A stretch of 64,000 bases of DNA from Vibrio aphrogenes (lineage in GTDB: Bacteria; Pseudomonadota; Gammaproteobacteria; Enterobacterales; Vibrionaceae): NCBI RefSeq assembly GCF_002157735.2, contig NZ_AP018689.1, forward strand, positions 2,017,619 through 2,081,618. The letters run 5' to 3'. A program made the position numbers and the translations under genes. The notes below the pieces were generated by a model. That model did not search any database. It was not told the DNA's origin and saw only the letters and a program-made list of their open reading frames with translations. Of this stretch, positions 47,933 to 57,382 are shown one piece after another. Each line of letters opens with the position of its first letter. Positions within the stretch are counted from its first letter, which is position 1.

Positions 47933-49018
47933 ATGCCCTACAAATTTAAGATGACCGCCACGCACTGGGTGCTGATCATTGCGTTACTTGCCGCCGCTTA
48001 TGCTTGTTATTTATTGATCACGCCATATCTAAATTCGATCATCATGGCATTTATTATTTCTTTATTATTAACACCCATTCATTCTCGCTTAAGCCAAACT
48101 TTACCCAAGCATAAGAATATTACTGCCTTATTATCGTGTTTATTATTAACCGTTGTGATTGTACTCCCTTTATTGGCAATTTTTGCTGCCATTGTTCAAC
48201 AGGGGGCGCATTTATCTCAAACGGTTTACGCTTGGGCCACCAATGGAGGGATTCAAGAATTATTGGCTCATCCTTATGTTGTGAAAGGGCTCAACCTCAT
48301 CAATCATTATTTACCCTTTGATCATGTCACTCCACAAGAAATAGCCCAAAGAGCCGCTAAATTCATCTCACAATTTGGGAGTATTTTGGTGTCAGTGAGC
48401 GCTGGCGTTTTAGGTGATGCGACTCATTTTATTATGAACTTCTTGTTAATGTTATTTGTTTTATTCTTCTTGCTTCGAGACCAAGAACGATTAATCAATA
48501 ACATGCGACATATTTTACCGCTATCACGCAGCCAAGAAGATCGCTTACTCACAGAGATCGAACAAGTGTCAAAATCCGCTGTATTAGGGTCCTTTTTGAC
48601 CGCAGTGGCACAAGGCTTTGTCGGGGGGTTAGCATTTTGGTTTGTCGGCTTACCAGGGCTATTTTTAGGGACCATGATTGGAGCTGCTTCTTTCATTCCC
48701 GTAGTCGGGACAGCCCTTGTCTGGGTACCTGCGGCAGGATATTTATTCTTAACCGGTGACATTACTTGGGCACTGTTTATCGTGGTATGGGGCATTGCCG
48801 TTATTGGTTCGATTGATAATTTATTACGTCCAATCTTAATGCAAGGTAGCGCGGGCATGGATACTCTGATGATCTTTTTTGCCTTACTAGGGGGCATTCA
48901 ATTATTTGGCTTAATTGGTTTGATTTATGGGCCACTTATCTTTGCGATTACCATGGTGCTGTTTAAAATGTATGAAGAAGAATTCAAATCGTTTCTGAAC
49001 ATGCAAGACAACAGCTAG
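47933..49018 (+). CDS. AI-2E family transporter (PerM/YdiK-like)
   Basis: A 361-residue inner-membrane protein with about eight transmembrane segments: two near the N-terminus (12-55), one at 65-90, and a cluster after residue 155. The C-terminal half shows GTMIGAASFIPVVGTALVWVPA and GSIDNLLRPILMQG, hallmarks of the AI-2E/UPF0118 family. Members export or exchange diverse solutes; the autoinducer-2 name is historical for one member and does not prove the substrate. It stands alone between hemL and rsmC, in the same direction as both. Substrate unknown. Confidence 0.88.
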   Translation: MPYKFKMTATHWVLIIALLAAAYACYLLITPYLNSIIMAFIISLLLTPIHSRLSQTLPKHKNITALLSCLLLTVVIVLPLLAIFAAIVQQGAHLSQTVYAWATNGGIQELLAHPYVVKGLNLINHYLPFDHVTPQEIAQRAAKFISQFGSILVSVSAGVLGDATHFIMNFLLMLFVLFFLLRDQERLINNMRHILPLSRSQEDRLLTEIEQVSKSAVLGSFLTAVAQGFVGGLAFWFVGLPGLFLGTMIGAASFIPVVGTALVWVPAAGYLFLTGDITWALFIVVWGIAVIGSIDNLLRPILMQGSAGMDTLMIFFALLGGIQLFGLIGLIYGPLIFAITMVLFKMYEEEFKSFLNMQDNS

Positions 49019-49125
49019 AAACGGCACTTTTCTTCGCTTTTCATCCGCCGCTACGGTGAATTAATTGGTATCTAGGCTTGATTATGAGAAAATCAGGCCT
49101 GTTTTATTTTTAGGTAGCCCTTCAC

Positions 49126-50151
49126 ATGACAACGTACACAGCACCAAGCCAAATAGCCCAACGTCAACTTGACTATTTTAATGGAAAACACGTCTTGATT
49201 GCCGGTGAGGCGGAAGATTTATTCTGCTTGGAGCTGGAGAAACACTGTGAATCGGTTGAGGTTTTTACAACCCATTATGGTTATCATCAGCAATTTCAAC
49301 GCTACCCACAAATTCGCTCTTATTTTGGCGCGCAATTAACAGATGATACTCAAGCCGATATGCTCTTGCTCTATTGGCCAAAAGCCAAAGCCGAAGCTGA
49401 ATACCTGCTTGCCATGCTTATGGATAAACTCGGGCCACAAACCGAAATCTGTGTGGTCGGTGAAAACCGCTCGGGTGTAAAAAGCATTGAAAAAATGTTT
49501 GCTCAATACGGTGTGATCAAAAAATACGATTCCGCCAGACGCTGTTCATTTTATTGGGGACAAGCCACTCGCCAAGCACAACCTTTTGATATTCAACAAT
49601 GGTTTAAAACCTATCCACTCACTGTTGGTGAAACCACATTAACCATCAAAAGTTTGCCCGGTGTATTCAGCCACGGTGAATTTGATAAAGGAAGCGAATT
49701 ACTGTTAAGCACCCTACCTCGCTTATCCGGTCGAACCTTAGATTTTGGTTGTGGCGCAGGCGTCATCGGCTGTGTGATGGCAACAAGAAATCCTAATATT
49801 ACAATAGAGATGTGTGATATCAGTGCCTTAGCGGTAGAGTCTAGCAAAGCGACCTTAAAAGAAAATGGATTAACCGGTCATGTGTTTGCTTCAGATATTT
49901 ATTCAGACGTGAGTGGAAAATATCAAAATCTCATTAGTAACCCGCCTTTTCATTCAGGGTTAGACACCAATTATTGCGCCGCCGAACAATTGCTATCCCA
50001 AGCCCCGCAATACCTTACTGACTCAGGGCAAATGATCATCGTAGCGAATAACTTTTTAAAGTACCCGCCCATTATTCAACAAAGCTTTGGCCAGTGTGAA
50101 ACCTTAGAAAAAAATAATAAATTTTCGATTTATTCAGCACAAAAACACTAA
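49126..50151 (+). CDS. rsmC: 16S rRNA (guanine-1207-N2)-methyltransferase RsmC
   Basis: A 341-residue SAM-dependent methyltransferase that modifies G1207 of 16S rRNA in the 30S subunit. It has the expected tandem layout: an N-terminal degenerate methyltransferase-like domain (about 1-160) and a catalytic C-terminal domain (about 165-340) with the SAM motif [15 protein letters not shown] (near 204), acidic motif [14 protein letters not shown], and catalytic NPPFHSG (near 277). Length agrees with the family. It is followed by a strong terminator. Confidence 0.94.
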   Translation: MTTYTAPSQIAQRQLDYFNGKHVLIAGEAEDLFCLELEKHCESVEVFTTHYGYHQQFQRYPQIRSYFGAQLTDDTQADMLLLYWPKAKAEAEYLLAMLMDKLGPQTEICVVGENRSGVKSIEKMFAQYGVIKKYDSARRCSFYWGQATRQAQPFDIQQWFKTYPLTVGETTLTIKSLPGVFSHGEFDKGSELLLSTLPRLSGRTLDFGCGAGVIGCVMATRNPNITIEMCDISALAVESSKATLKENGLTGHVFASDIYSDVSGKYQNLISNPPFHSGLDTNYCAAEQLLSQAPQYLTDSGQMIIVANNFLKYPPIIQQSFGQCETLEKNNKFSIYSAQKH

Positions 50152-50169
50152 GCTTCGCCCATCTCTTCC

Positions 50170-50200
50170 AGCCTACTACTTACCCCAGTAGTAGGCTTTC
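50170..50200 (+). terminator. Intrinsic terminator after rsmC
   Basis: A perfect 11-bp stem (AGCCTACTACT with AGTAGTAGGCT), 6-nt loop and TTCTTGT tail, 19 bp after the rsmC stop. The rest of 50201-50383 is the chiS leader, with no clear site seen. Confidence 0.88.
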
Positions 50201-50383
50201 TTGTACTTTGACACTCCAATTTGTGACATTCATCGTCACCGATCACCTTTTTTACTATCGAAAATCAAGTATTCTTAACTATTCGCGAATAAAGTAGTAA
50301 AAAGGCATATTATCTAAATTGTGACATTTCTAATTAATACTCTTTCCTTTAGCAACGATTGACCATAGGTGAATAACGACATC

Positions 50384-53300
50384 ATGTTAAAGTCACGTAA
50401 GACTCATAAATTTCAAAGACTTCAGCACACTTTAATGGTGGCTTTTCTCGTTTTAAGTCTCACACCTTTAACCATTATTGGGCTTTTTTTCTTACATTCT
50501 CACAGCCAAGATCTCCAACAGCAAAGCACCTCATATTTAGTCTCTGTTCGCGACACGAAAAAACAACAAATTAACGATTATTTAAAAGCGAAACGCTCAG
50601 AAGCATTAGGGATTGTTCGTTCTGAGCTTGCCTATTCAAGTGGAGGGCGTTTTTATGGTTTGATCAGCGCTTTTAATAAATTAGGTGACAGCCCTGAAGA
50701 ATCACGGGCCAATGCTCAACAGCGTTATATCTTAGGCTCAGGCGATCAAATTAAGACTTCGGTATTGCCTGACTCGAAATATTACGCCAGTACTGAGCGT
50801 TATCGTCTTCTTCATAAACGCTATCACTGGGCTTATCTTGATATTTTAAAACGCTCTGATTTTAGTGATATTTTATTAATCGACCTTGGCGGAGATGTCG
50901 CTTATTCGGTCCAAAAAAATGATGATTTCGGTACCAACCTGTTAACTGGGAAATATAAAGACTCTATGTTAGGGCAGACTTTTCAGCAGTTAATTGAAGT
51001 CGTCGAAAAATCTCGTCAAAATAATGAAGATTACACTCCCCTTGTGATTTCAGATTTCTCTCAAAGCCACGGTCAACAAATCCTTTGGATAGGCGCGCCT
51101 ATTATTCAGCAAGGCTACCTTCACAGCTATGCCATGTTTAAATTGCCCAGCACCGAATTAACCAATATTGTGGCCGATAACAATAAAGACATAACGAAAT
51201 TATTAATTGGTTCCGATCAACAAGCTCGCATTCAAGGCATCACAACTGAGCAAATCACCTCTAGCAACGCAGCCATTCAAAAAGCCTTATCTGGCGAGAC
51301 CTCTGTCGGATCATTTAGCAACCTAAATGAAGAAAAAACTCTGGCTGCCTATGCACCAATACACATTCAAGATAAAACTTGGGCCTTGGTCGTCGAGCTA
51401 CCAGAAAAAGATGCGTATGCCCGCGTACAACAACTGAAGCATATTTTCTACCTTGTGATGCTCGGCGGGATCATCGTTGTCTTTGTTTGTTCTCATTATC
51501 TTTCAAACTTTATAACGCTCCCTCTTCTCAAGCTGACTTGGGTCGCAGAACGTGTCTCTGCTGGAGATTTATCGCAAGAGATCGTCAATATCGACCGCAA
51601 AGACGAAATTGGCAGGCTCGCCACCAGCTTTACGCGGATGCAGCGCTCTATCAAAGAGAAAATAGAGTTAATTGGCGCGCAAAATACTAAGTTAGAAGAC
51701 AATATCAAAATAATTCGCCAACAAAACGATGAGCTGCATTTAGCCAATAAATTAAAAGATGAGTTTTTGGCGACCACCTCGCATGAGTTAAGAACGCCAT
51801 TACATGGGATGGTGGGAATAGCAGAAGCTCTGAACTCAGGTGCCAATGGCCCAATTCCAGCACATCAAAGACACCAACTTTCGATTATTATTAATAGTGG
51901 ACAACGATTAGCCACCTTAGTCGATGACCTATTGGACTATCATAAAATGCGTTATGGCAATTTAGATATCCAAACGACTACCGTCGATCTCGCAGCCACT
52001 ACCCAGTTAGTTTTAGAGCTCTCTAAGCACCTATTAGGGGAGAAGCCAATACGTATCATCAACCAAATTCCAGCCGAGTTACCGCTCGTCTTAGCCGACG
52101 CGCAACGCTTAGAACAAGTGCTGTACAATTTGATTGGCAATGCGATTAAATACACCTCTGAAGGTAAAATTATTATCTCGGCAACCATGCTTGAGAAAAA
52201 GATCCGCATTCAAGTGGTGGATACCGGTCAAGGGATCCCATCTGATCAGTTAGAGCATATTTTTGAACCTTTAATTCAAGCCGGGCAAGATTCCAGTCGT
52301 TATCGCCAAGGCGCAGGACTGGGGTTATCTATCAGCCGTCAATTAATTGAATTAATGGGAGGCACTTTATACGTCAGTAGCCAACCATTCGTCGGTACCA
52401 CCTTTAGTTTTTCTTTAGCCATTGCTAGCGAAGAGGATATTCAAGCTCACCAAACAGACACGGTCCAAACTCACTTCCAAGCACCTGAAGTGACCTCTTT
52501 TATCAATAATGAAGATGACTCTTTACCACAAAATCCAGATGGCCCATTACTGATTGTGGCTGATGATGAACCTGTTAACTTACAGATCCTCGACAGTTTT
52601 TTACGCTTAGAAGGTTATCGAGTCAAAACCGCCGTCGATGGTATCCAAGCCTTAGCCCTGATTGAAGAAGAAAAACCAGAATTATTACTATTAGATATCA
52701 TGATGCCGGGCCTCAATGGCTATGAAGTCTGTCAAGATGTCCGTAAACACTATGATCACGGCCAATTACCCATCATTCTATTAACAGCCTTAAGTCAAAC
52801 CAATGACCGCATTAAAGGCTTTGATGTCGGGGCGAATGATTACTTAAATAAACCCTTTAACAAGCAAGAGCTGGCAGCACGAATACGCGCTCATTTAACC
52901 GCAAGTAAAGCCGAGTTACGTCGTATTGAAAATGCACAGTTACAACAAGAGTTACGTATTCGAGAGCAAGTGGAAGCCAGCTTACTTGAGACACAAGGAC
53001 GTCTACTTGAGCAATTAGAATCAGCACCAGAAGCCATTATTTGTTTAAGAGAAGACGGTCGAATTCGTTTTGCCAATGATTCAGCCGCCAAACTATTTAA
53101 ACGAACCCCTGAACAACTTAAACGTTCTCAAGGTGATGAAATCATTGCGCCTAAATACTTGAGCATGACCCAAGAGCACTATTGTGGTGACATTGATATT
53201 TTTGTCGACGACAGACGAGAACATATCACCTGTGACGTTTTAACCTTACCTGAAGGATCTGGGTTAAAATATATGTACATCTTCAATATTGGTGGTGGGA

Positions 53301-53767
53301 TCAATGCACAACGGATAGACAACCTGGAAACCGCAATTGAAGCCTTATCCAGTTATGCCTTTGAAGGTGATAAAAACAAATTACAACAATTGAAAGAACT
53401 TGGCGGGGAGTTCACTCGACTGGCCGATAAAGTCGCTCATAAAAGTGAAGACAAACAACAAGTCATGCGAGAAATACTGGTCGATACCATGAATACCGCT
53501 TTAGACTATTGGGAATCCGATACTGGGCAAACCAAATTTACTCTCGCTGAACAAAGTGGATTATGGCGTGTGTACCTTGACCGAAGCACACTCCAGACTC
53601 GTACTCTAGATAAATACTTACGTATTGAAACCCTACCCAAAACACCAAGGTGGCGTACCGTATTAAATACCATAGATTACATACTTGAACACACCTCTCT
53701 TGATAACAGCCAACGCCAACATTTACTTTGTTGTCGTGAAAAGTTACAAACCTTACTCACCAGCTAA
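50384..53767 (+). CDS. chiS: ChiS, chitin-responsive hybrid sensor histidine kinase
   Basis: About 1127 residues from the ATG at 50384 (AGGTGA 11 nt upstream); a GTG at 50369 is possible. TM1 lies at about 22-42, a large periplasmic sensor to about 355, TM2 at about 358-378, HAMP to 430, then HisKA with SHELRTPLHGM and phospho-acceptor His467, HATPase (NAIKYTSEGK, DTGQGIP, GAGLGLSI), a receiver with LLLLDIMMPG and Asp771, a PAS-like segment and a C-terminal helical region. In V. cholerae His469 and Asp772 occupy these sites, the C-terminus binds DNA directly, and the binding protein CBP represses ChiS from the periplasm. The chitin operon follows downstream. Confidence 0.95.
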   Translation: MLKSRKTHKFQRLQHTLMVAFLVLSLTPLTIIGLFFLHSHSQDLQQQSTSYLVSVRDTKKQQINDYLKAKRSEALGIVRSELAYSSGGRFYGLISAFNKLGDSPEESRANAQQRYILGSGDQIKTSVLPDSKYYASTERYRLLHKRYHWAYLDILKRSDFSDILLIDLGGDVAYSVQKNDDFGTNLLTGKYKDSMLGQTFQQLIEVVEKSRQNNEDYTPLVISDFSQSHGQQILWIGAPIIQQGYLHSYAMFKLPSTELTNIVADNNKDITKLLIGSDQQARIQGITTEQITSSNAAIQKALSGETSVGSFSNLNEEKTLAAYAPIHIQDKTWALVVELPEKDAYARVQQLKHIFYLVMLGGIIVVFVCSHYLSNFITLPLLKLTWVAERVSAGDLSQEIVNIDRKDEIGRLATSFTRMQRSIKEKIELIGAQNTKLEDNIKIIRQQNDELHLANKLKDEFLATTSHELRTPLHGMVGIAEALNSGANGPIPAHQRHQLSIIINSGQRLATLVDDLLDYHKMRYGNLDIQTTTVDLAATTQLVLELSKHLLGEKPIRIINQIPAELPLVLADAQRLEQVLYNLIGNAIKYTSEGKIIISATMLEKKIRIQVVDTGQGIPSDQLEHIFEPLIQAGQDSSRYRQGAGLGLSISRQLIELMGGTLYVSSQPFVGTTFSFSLAIASEEDIQAHQTDTVQTHFQAPEVTSFINNEDDSLPQNPDGPLLIVADDEPVNLQILDSFLRLEGYRVKTAVDGIQALALIEEEKPELLLLDIMMPGLNGYEVCQDVRKHYDHGQLPIILLTALSQTNDRIKGFDVGANDYLNKPFNKQELAARIRAHLTASKAELRRIENAQLQQELRIREQVEASLLETQGRLLEQLESAPEAIICLREDGRIRFANDSAAKLFKRTPEQLKRSQGDEIIAPKYLSMTQEHYCGDIDIFVDDRREHITCDVLTLPEGSGLKYMYIFNIGGGINAQRIDNLETAIEALSSYAFEGDKNKLQQLKELGGEFTRLADKVAHKSEDKQQVMREILVDTMNTALDYWESDTGQTKFTLAEQSGLWRVYLDRSTLQTRTLDKYLRIETLPKTPRWRTVLNTIDYILEHTSLDNSQRQHLLCCREKLQTLLTS

Positions 53768-53800
53768 CCTTACGACTAGCTAAGGTTAAGATCTGAATGA

Positions 53801-53830
53801 AAAGCTCATCAATGACGATGGGCTTTTTTT
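53801..53830 (+). terminator. Intrinsic terminator after chiS
   Basis: AAAGCTCATC and GATGGGCTTT pair over 10 bp (one T-G) with a 6-nt loop and a T run. A second small hairpin (AACCTTA...TAAGGTT) overlaps the chiS stop. It makes chiS and the cbp operon separate units. Confidence 0.9.
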
Positions 53831-53856
53831 ATTACCCTCATTTCCTTCCTTGCATT

Positions 53857-53895
53857 ATACCAATCACACGTAGGCTTATTCCCCTTATTGGTTTG
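53857..53895. repeat. Degenerate ATACCAATC-type inverted repeat
   Basis: ATACCAATCA at 53857 faces a diverged partner, TATTGGTTTGAC, near 53885. It is probably a decayed member of the family at 35621 and 60495. Confidence 0.5.
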
Positions 53896-54119
53896 ACTCT
53901 TTGCTGGTTTCGATATTGCTATTTCCAGTTAATAAACCCTCTTTGAAAACTTTATTTTTAAAATAAATTAACCAAACCACTCGCCTGTAAATCAAACAAA
54001 AAATGCTATTATTTCAGCCACAAATTGCTCAGAAATGATCTTATTATTGGTTATGCGAAGCCACTCACAACAAATCGGCAATATTTCTTTCATATAAAAA
54101 ATAAAGCAAATCCAAGCGA

Positions 54120-54135
54120 AGTGATCATTATCACC
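54120..54135 (+). promoter_or_regulatory. CRP-like site, distal, upstream of the chitin operon
   Basis: AGTGA-TCATTA-TCACC resembles the TGTGA-N6-TCACA consensus with one mismatch in each half. It lies about 100 bp upstream of the better site at 54223. Confidence 0.5.
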
Positions 54136-54185
54136 AAATATTAAAAAACCATTAATCATCAATATATACAAAGAAAAAATAGATA

Positions 54186-54197
54186 GTAAGTACTTAC
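54186..54197 (+). promoter_or_regulatory. SlmA-like palindrome upstream of the chitin operon
   Basis: GTAAGTACTTAC is a perfect 12-bp palindrome that differs from the SlmA consensus GTGAGTACTCAC by one symmetric change. SlmA is reported to co-activate the chb promoter with ChiS in V. cholerae, so the position is apt. Binding here is inference. Confidence 0.6.
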
Positions 54198-54222
54198 ATT
54201 AAAATGAAGAATGGTCTTTAAA

Positions 54223-54238
54223 TGTGATCTTAATCACC
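54223..54238 (+). promoter_or_regulatory. CRP-binding site upstream of the chitin operon
   Basis: TGTGA-TCTTAA-TCACC matches the CRP consensus with a single final mismatch. It suggests carbon-catabolite control of the operon. Confidence 0.75.
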
Positions 54239-54277
54239 ACTAAAAATCGCATAAAAATAAACCACTTTCGCTTAGTT

Positions 54278-54296
54278 TTTACGTTTTTAACGTAAA
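54278..54296 (+). promoter_or_regulatory. 19-bp inverted repeat and further AACG boxes in the chitin operon leader
   Basis: TTTACGTT and AACGTAAA are perfect 8-bp arms around TTT. Two more TTAACG boxes follow at 54309 and 54317, about two helical turns on. This is a candidate ChiS or other activator site; the protein is not known from the sequence. Confidence 0.5.
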
Positions 54297-54361
54297 GTCG
54301 AATGGTTTTAACGTTATTAACGAGAATCGAAATTGACGATTTCAACGGTAAGGTGTTTTCT

Positions 54362-54380
54362 TGTAGGGCAAAGGCCTACA
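54362..54380 (+). other. Leader hairpin before the binding-protein gene
   Basis: TGTAGG and CCTACA form a 6-bp stem with a 7-nt loop and overlap a GGCC-tac-a-GGCC alternative pairing. It lies about 145 nt before the start codon in what is probably the 5-prime untranslated region. Between it and 54523 only the AAGGAA ribosome site is clear. Confidence 0.4.
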
Positions 54381-54523
54381 GGCCACTCGAAATTATCGAC
54401 TCGGTGTTTAGAACATCACATCGAAAAGTGGGTAATGGATGAGGTAGGTCTCAGCGAGTGTTTATCAATTGATGACATTCCTTTTAATTAAGCTAAAACA
54501 AAAGCAAAAAGTAAGGAACAGCT

Positions 54524-56206
54524 ATGCTTACCAATATTAAGAAAACAGCAATCGCTGCCGCAGTTCTCTCTGTGGCAGCAACAGGCTTTAGTTCTATCGC
54601 CACCGCCGCAGAGCGTAGCGAATTAACAATTGTGCCTGATTTCTACCCTACAATGGTGCGCAACTTTAACCCATACCTTGGCGCCACTAACTTAAAAACA
54701 ACCACAGATTTTATTTACGAGCCTCTTGTTATTTTTAACGAAATGCATGGCAACACACCAGTAATGCGTCTTGCAAAAGATTTCAAAATGTCAGATGACC
54801 TATTGTCTGTGACCTTTGATATCCGTGAAGGCGTGAAATGGTCTGATGGCAAAGCATTCACCGCTAACGATGTTGTTTACTCGTACGACCTATTGAAAAA
54901 ATACCCAGCACTCGATCAGTCTGGTATTAATAAATGGGTGAAAAGCGTAGAGAAGAAAGGTGACTATCAAGTTATTTTCCACCTAACTGAAGCAAACTCT
55001 AACGTACCTTATGAAATTTCGAAAGTGCCTGTTGTTGCAGAGCACGTGTGGAAAGACGTGAAAGATCCGACTACTTTCACTAACGAAAACCCAGTTGGTA
55101 CCGGTCCATTTACTGAAATCGATACCTTTACTCCACAACTTTACATCCAATGTGCTAACCCAAATTACTGGGATGCAGATAACCTAGATGTTGACTGTTT
55201 ACGTGTACCTCAAATTGCTAACAACGATCAGCTATTAGGGAAAATTGTCAACTCAGAATTAGACTGGACCTCTTCATTCGTACCTGATATCGATAAAACA
55301 TACGCATCAGTCAGCCCGAACCATCAATACTGGTATCCACCAGCAGGGACTCAATCTTTCATGATTAACTTCGCTGAAAAAGATCCAGCGAAAAAAGAAG
55401 CGTTAACTAACGTCGACTTCCGCCGTGCATTCTCTATGGCACTTGATCGTCAAACTATCATTGATATCGCTTTCTACGGTGCAGGGACACCAAACGACTT
55501 CGCATCCGGCCTAGGTTATACCTTTGAAGCTTGGTCGGATGAAAAAGTTCATGAGAAATACAAAGGCTACAACACTTACAACGTGGAAGGCTCTAAAGCA
55601 TTGCTGAAAAAAGCAGGCTTTATCGATAAAAATGGCGATGGGTTTGTTGAAACACCATCTGGCAAATCTTTTGAGCTCTTGATTCAATCACCAAATGGTT
55701 GGACTGACTTTAACAACACAGTACAACTGGCGGTAGAGCAACTACAAGATGTTGGAATTAAAGCCAAAGCACGTACTCCTGAATTCGCAGTTTACAACCA
55801 AGCGATGCTAGAAGGTAACTATGACGTGGCTTACACCAACTACTTCCACGGTGCTGACCCATACACTTACTGGAACTCAGCGTACAACTCAGCACTACAA
55901 AGTGGTGAAGGTATGCCTCGTTTCGCAATGCACTTCTTCAAAGATGCTAAGTTAGACAGCCTATTAAATAGCTTCTACAAAACAGCAGACAAGAATGAGC
56001 AGCTAAACATTGCACACCAAATTCAGCAAATTATTGCTGAAAACCAAGTCACAGTTCCGGTTCTATCTGGTGCCGCTATGTACCAATACAACACGAAACG
56101 TTTCACAGGCTGGTGGAATGAGAAAAACCCACAAGGCCGTCCACAAATTTGGGCTGGCATTCCTGAGCGTCTACTACACGTACTGGACCTAAAACCAGTT
56201 AAGTAA
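54524..56206 (+). CDS. cbp: Periplasmic chitooligosaccharide-binding protein CBP
   Basis: A 560-residue solute-binding protein of the oligopeptide (SBP family 5, DppA/OppA-like) type. A signal peptide (about 1-29, AAAVLSVAATGFSSIATAA) precedes the mature start ERSELTIVPDF. Family features include LAKDFKMSDDLLSVTFDIREG split across the first lobe, GVKWSDGKAFTANDVVYSYD and FRRAFSMALDRQTIID. In Vibrio, CBP binds chitin oligosaccharides, delivers them to the ABC transporter and holds ChiS inactive when unloaded. It is the first gene of the operon, with AAGGAA 6 nt before the ATG. A 187-bp hairpin-rich gap separates it from the permease genes. Confidence 0.92.
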   Translation: MLTNIKKTAIAAAVLSVAATGFSSIATAAERSELTIVPDFYPTMVRNFNPYLGATNLKTTTDFIYEPLVIFNEMHGNTPVMRLAKDFKMSDDLLSVTFDIREGVKWSDGKAFTANDVVYSYDLLKKYPALDQSGINKWVKSVEKKGDYQVIFHLTEANSNVPYEISKVPVVAEHVWKDVKDPTTFTNENPVGTGPFTEIDTFTPQLYIQCANPNYWDADNLDVDCLRVPQIANNDQLLGKIVNSELDWTSSFVPDIDKTYASVSPNHQYWYPPAGTQSFMINFAEKDPAKKEALTNVDFRRAFSMALDRQTIIDIAFYGAGTPNDFASGLGYTFEAWSDEKVHEKYKGYNTYNVEGSKALLKKAGFIDKNGDGFVETPSGKSFELLIQSPNGWTDFNNTVQLAVEQLQDVGIKAKARTPEFAVYNQAMLEGNYDVAYTNYFHGADPYTYWNSAYNSALQSGEGMPRFAMHFFKDAKLDSLLNSFYKTADKNEQLNIAHQIQQIIAENQVTVPVLSGAAMYQYNTKRFTGWWNEKNPQGRPQIWAGIPERLLHVLDLKPVK

Positions 56207-56220
56207 CACGCTCAACCCTT

Positions 56221-56257
56221 GCGGCGCACTTATTGAAACATGCTAGCAGTGCGCCGC
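56221..56257 (+). other. GC-rich hairpin after cbp
   Basis: GCGGCGCACT and AGTGCGCCGC are perfect 10-bp arms with a 17-nt loop, 14 bp after the cbp stop and without a T run. It is a likely mRNA stabiliser that favours more binding protein than permease. Confidence 0.7.
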
Positions 56258-56261
56258 CCTT

Positions 56262-56316
56262 AACCCCCCTTATTGATACGAAAACGTATGGCGCTCGTCG
56301 TCAGGGGGTTTCTTTG
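56262..56316 (+). terminator. Possible attenuator between cbp and the permease genes
   Basis: AACCCCC and GGGGGTT enclose a nested GATACG-aaaa-CGTATG hairpin and are followed by TCTTTGT. This may be a leaky terminator that lowers downstream expression. Confidence 0.5.
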
Positions 56317-56393
56317 TCTGAATAACCGTCTTATCTAGACAGCCTGTATCCAGAAACAGGCCAAAAAATCTGGGGAAGTAGAAGGTGTAAGTT

Positions 56394-57380
56394 ATGGGAT
56401 TCTTCTTAAAACGTTTAGGATTTTATTTTATCGCATTGGTTGTGGCCGCCACGATCAACTTTGCGATTCCACGCGCAATGCCCGGTGACCCAGTAACCAT
56501 GATGTTTGCTCATGCTACGGTACAAGTCACCCCAGAACGTATTGCGGCAATGAAAGAACTATTAGGCTTTGTTGATGGCGGGATCATCGCTCAATATTTT
56601 GCTTATATTAAAAACATTTTTAGCTGGAATTTAGGGACCTCTATCCAGTTCTACCCTCTTTCTGTTGAGAAATTGCTTGGCAGCGCGTTTGGTTGGTCAT
56701 TATTTTTAGCCGGAACGGCGGTTATCTTTTCATTCTCTATCGGCTCCATTCTGGGCATCTTTGCCGCTTGGAAACGCGGTAGTAAATACGATGCCTTTAT
56801 CTCTCCGGGCATGTTAGTAATTCAAGCGGTACCTCAAGTGGTTATCGCGATGCTTGCCATGTTTATCTTTGCAGTCGGCTTGCGTTGGTTCCCAACCGGT
56901 TACGCCTACACGGCCGGTACAATTCCAGACTGGACCAGTTGGGCTTTTATTAAAGATGTCGCTTATCACGCTGTGCTACCACTTTTTTGTGCCTCAGTCG
57001 TACAAATCGGTGGCTTCTTAATCAACATGCGTAACAACATGATTAACCTGCTTAATGAAGACTACATCACGATGGCAAAAGGTAAGGGCTTAAGTGAGAA
57101 CCGCGTGGTATTTAACTATGCCGCACGTAACGCCATGTTGCCAAGTGTCACCGCACTGTCTATGTCATTGGGGATGGCGATTGGTGGACAACTGATTGTT
57201 GAAATCATCTTTAACTACCCAGGGCTTGGCACTGTTCTTTTTAACGCGATTAACTCTCGTGACTATCAAGTTCTGCAGGGCCAATTACTGATTATGACCT
57301 TGTTCATGCTGTTCTTTAACTTATTGGCCGATATGTTGTATGTCGTACTAGACCCTCGCTTACGCAAGGGAGGTAAATAA
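56394..57380 (+). CDS. Chitooligosaccharide ABC transporter permease 1 (DppB-like)
   Basis: A 328-residue inner-membrane permease of the dipeptide/oligopeptide type with six predicted transmembrane segments. It opens with a helix LGFYFIALVVAATINFAIPRAMPGDP, typical of DppB. It carries the EAA-type loop that docks the ATPase (YITMAKGKGLSENRVVFNYAARNA split across about 223-246) and IVEIIFNYPGLGTVLFNAI near 270. With the next gene it forms the membrane pore for oligosaccharides delivered by CBP. The second permease starts 2 bp after its stop. Specificity is inferred from the operon; by sequence alone it would be called a peptide permease. Confidence 0.9.
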   Translation: MGFFLKRLGFYFIALVVAATINFAIPRAMPGDPVTMMFAHATVQVTPERIAAMKELLGFVDGGIIAQYFAYIKNIFSWNLGTSIQFYPLSVEKLLGSAFGWSLFLAGTAVIFSFSIGSILGIFAAWKRGSKYDAFISPGMLVIQAVPQVVIAMLAMFIFAVGLRWFPTGYAYTAGTIPDWTSWAFIKDVAYHAVLPLFCASVVQIGGFLINMRNNMINLLNEDYITMAKGKGLSENRVVFNYAARNAMLPSVTALSMSLGMAIGGQLIVEIIFNYPGLGTVLFNAINSRDYQVLQGQLLIMTLFMLFFNLLADMLYVVLDPRLRKGGK

Positions 57381-57382
57381 TC

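Noticed and set aside
48424..48897. 157-codon minus-strand frame inside the AI-2E-family gene
   Set aside because: Antisense to a membrane protein gene; the Lys/Thr/Pro-rich translation is what hydrophobic codons give in reverse.
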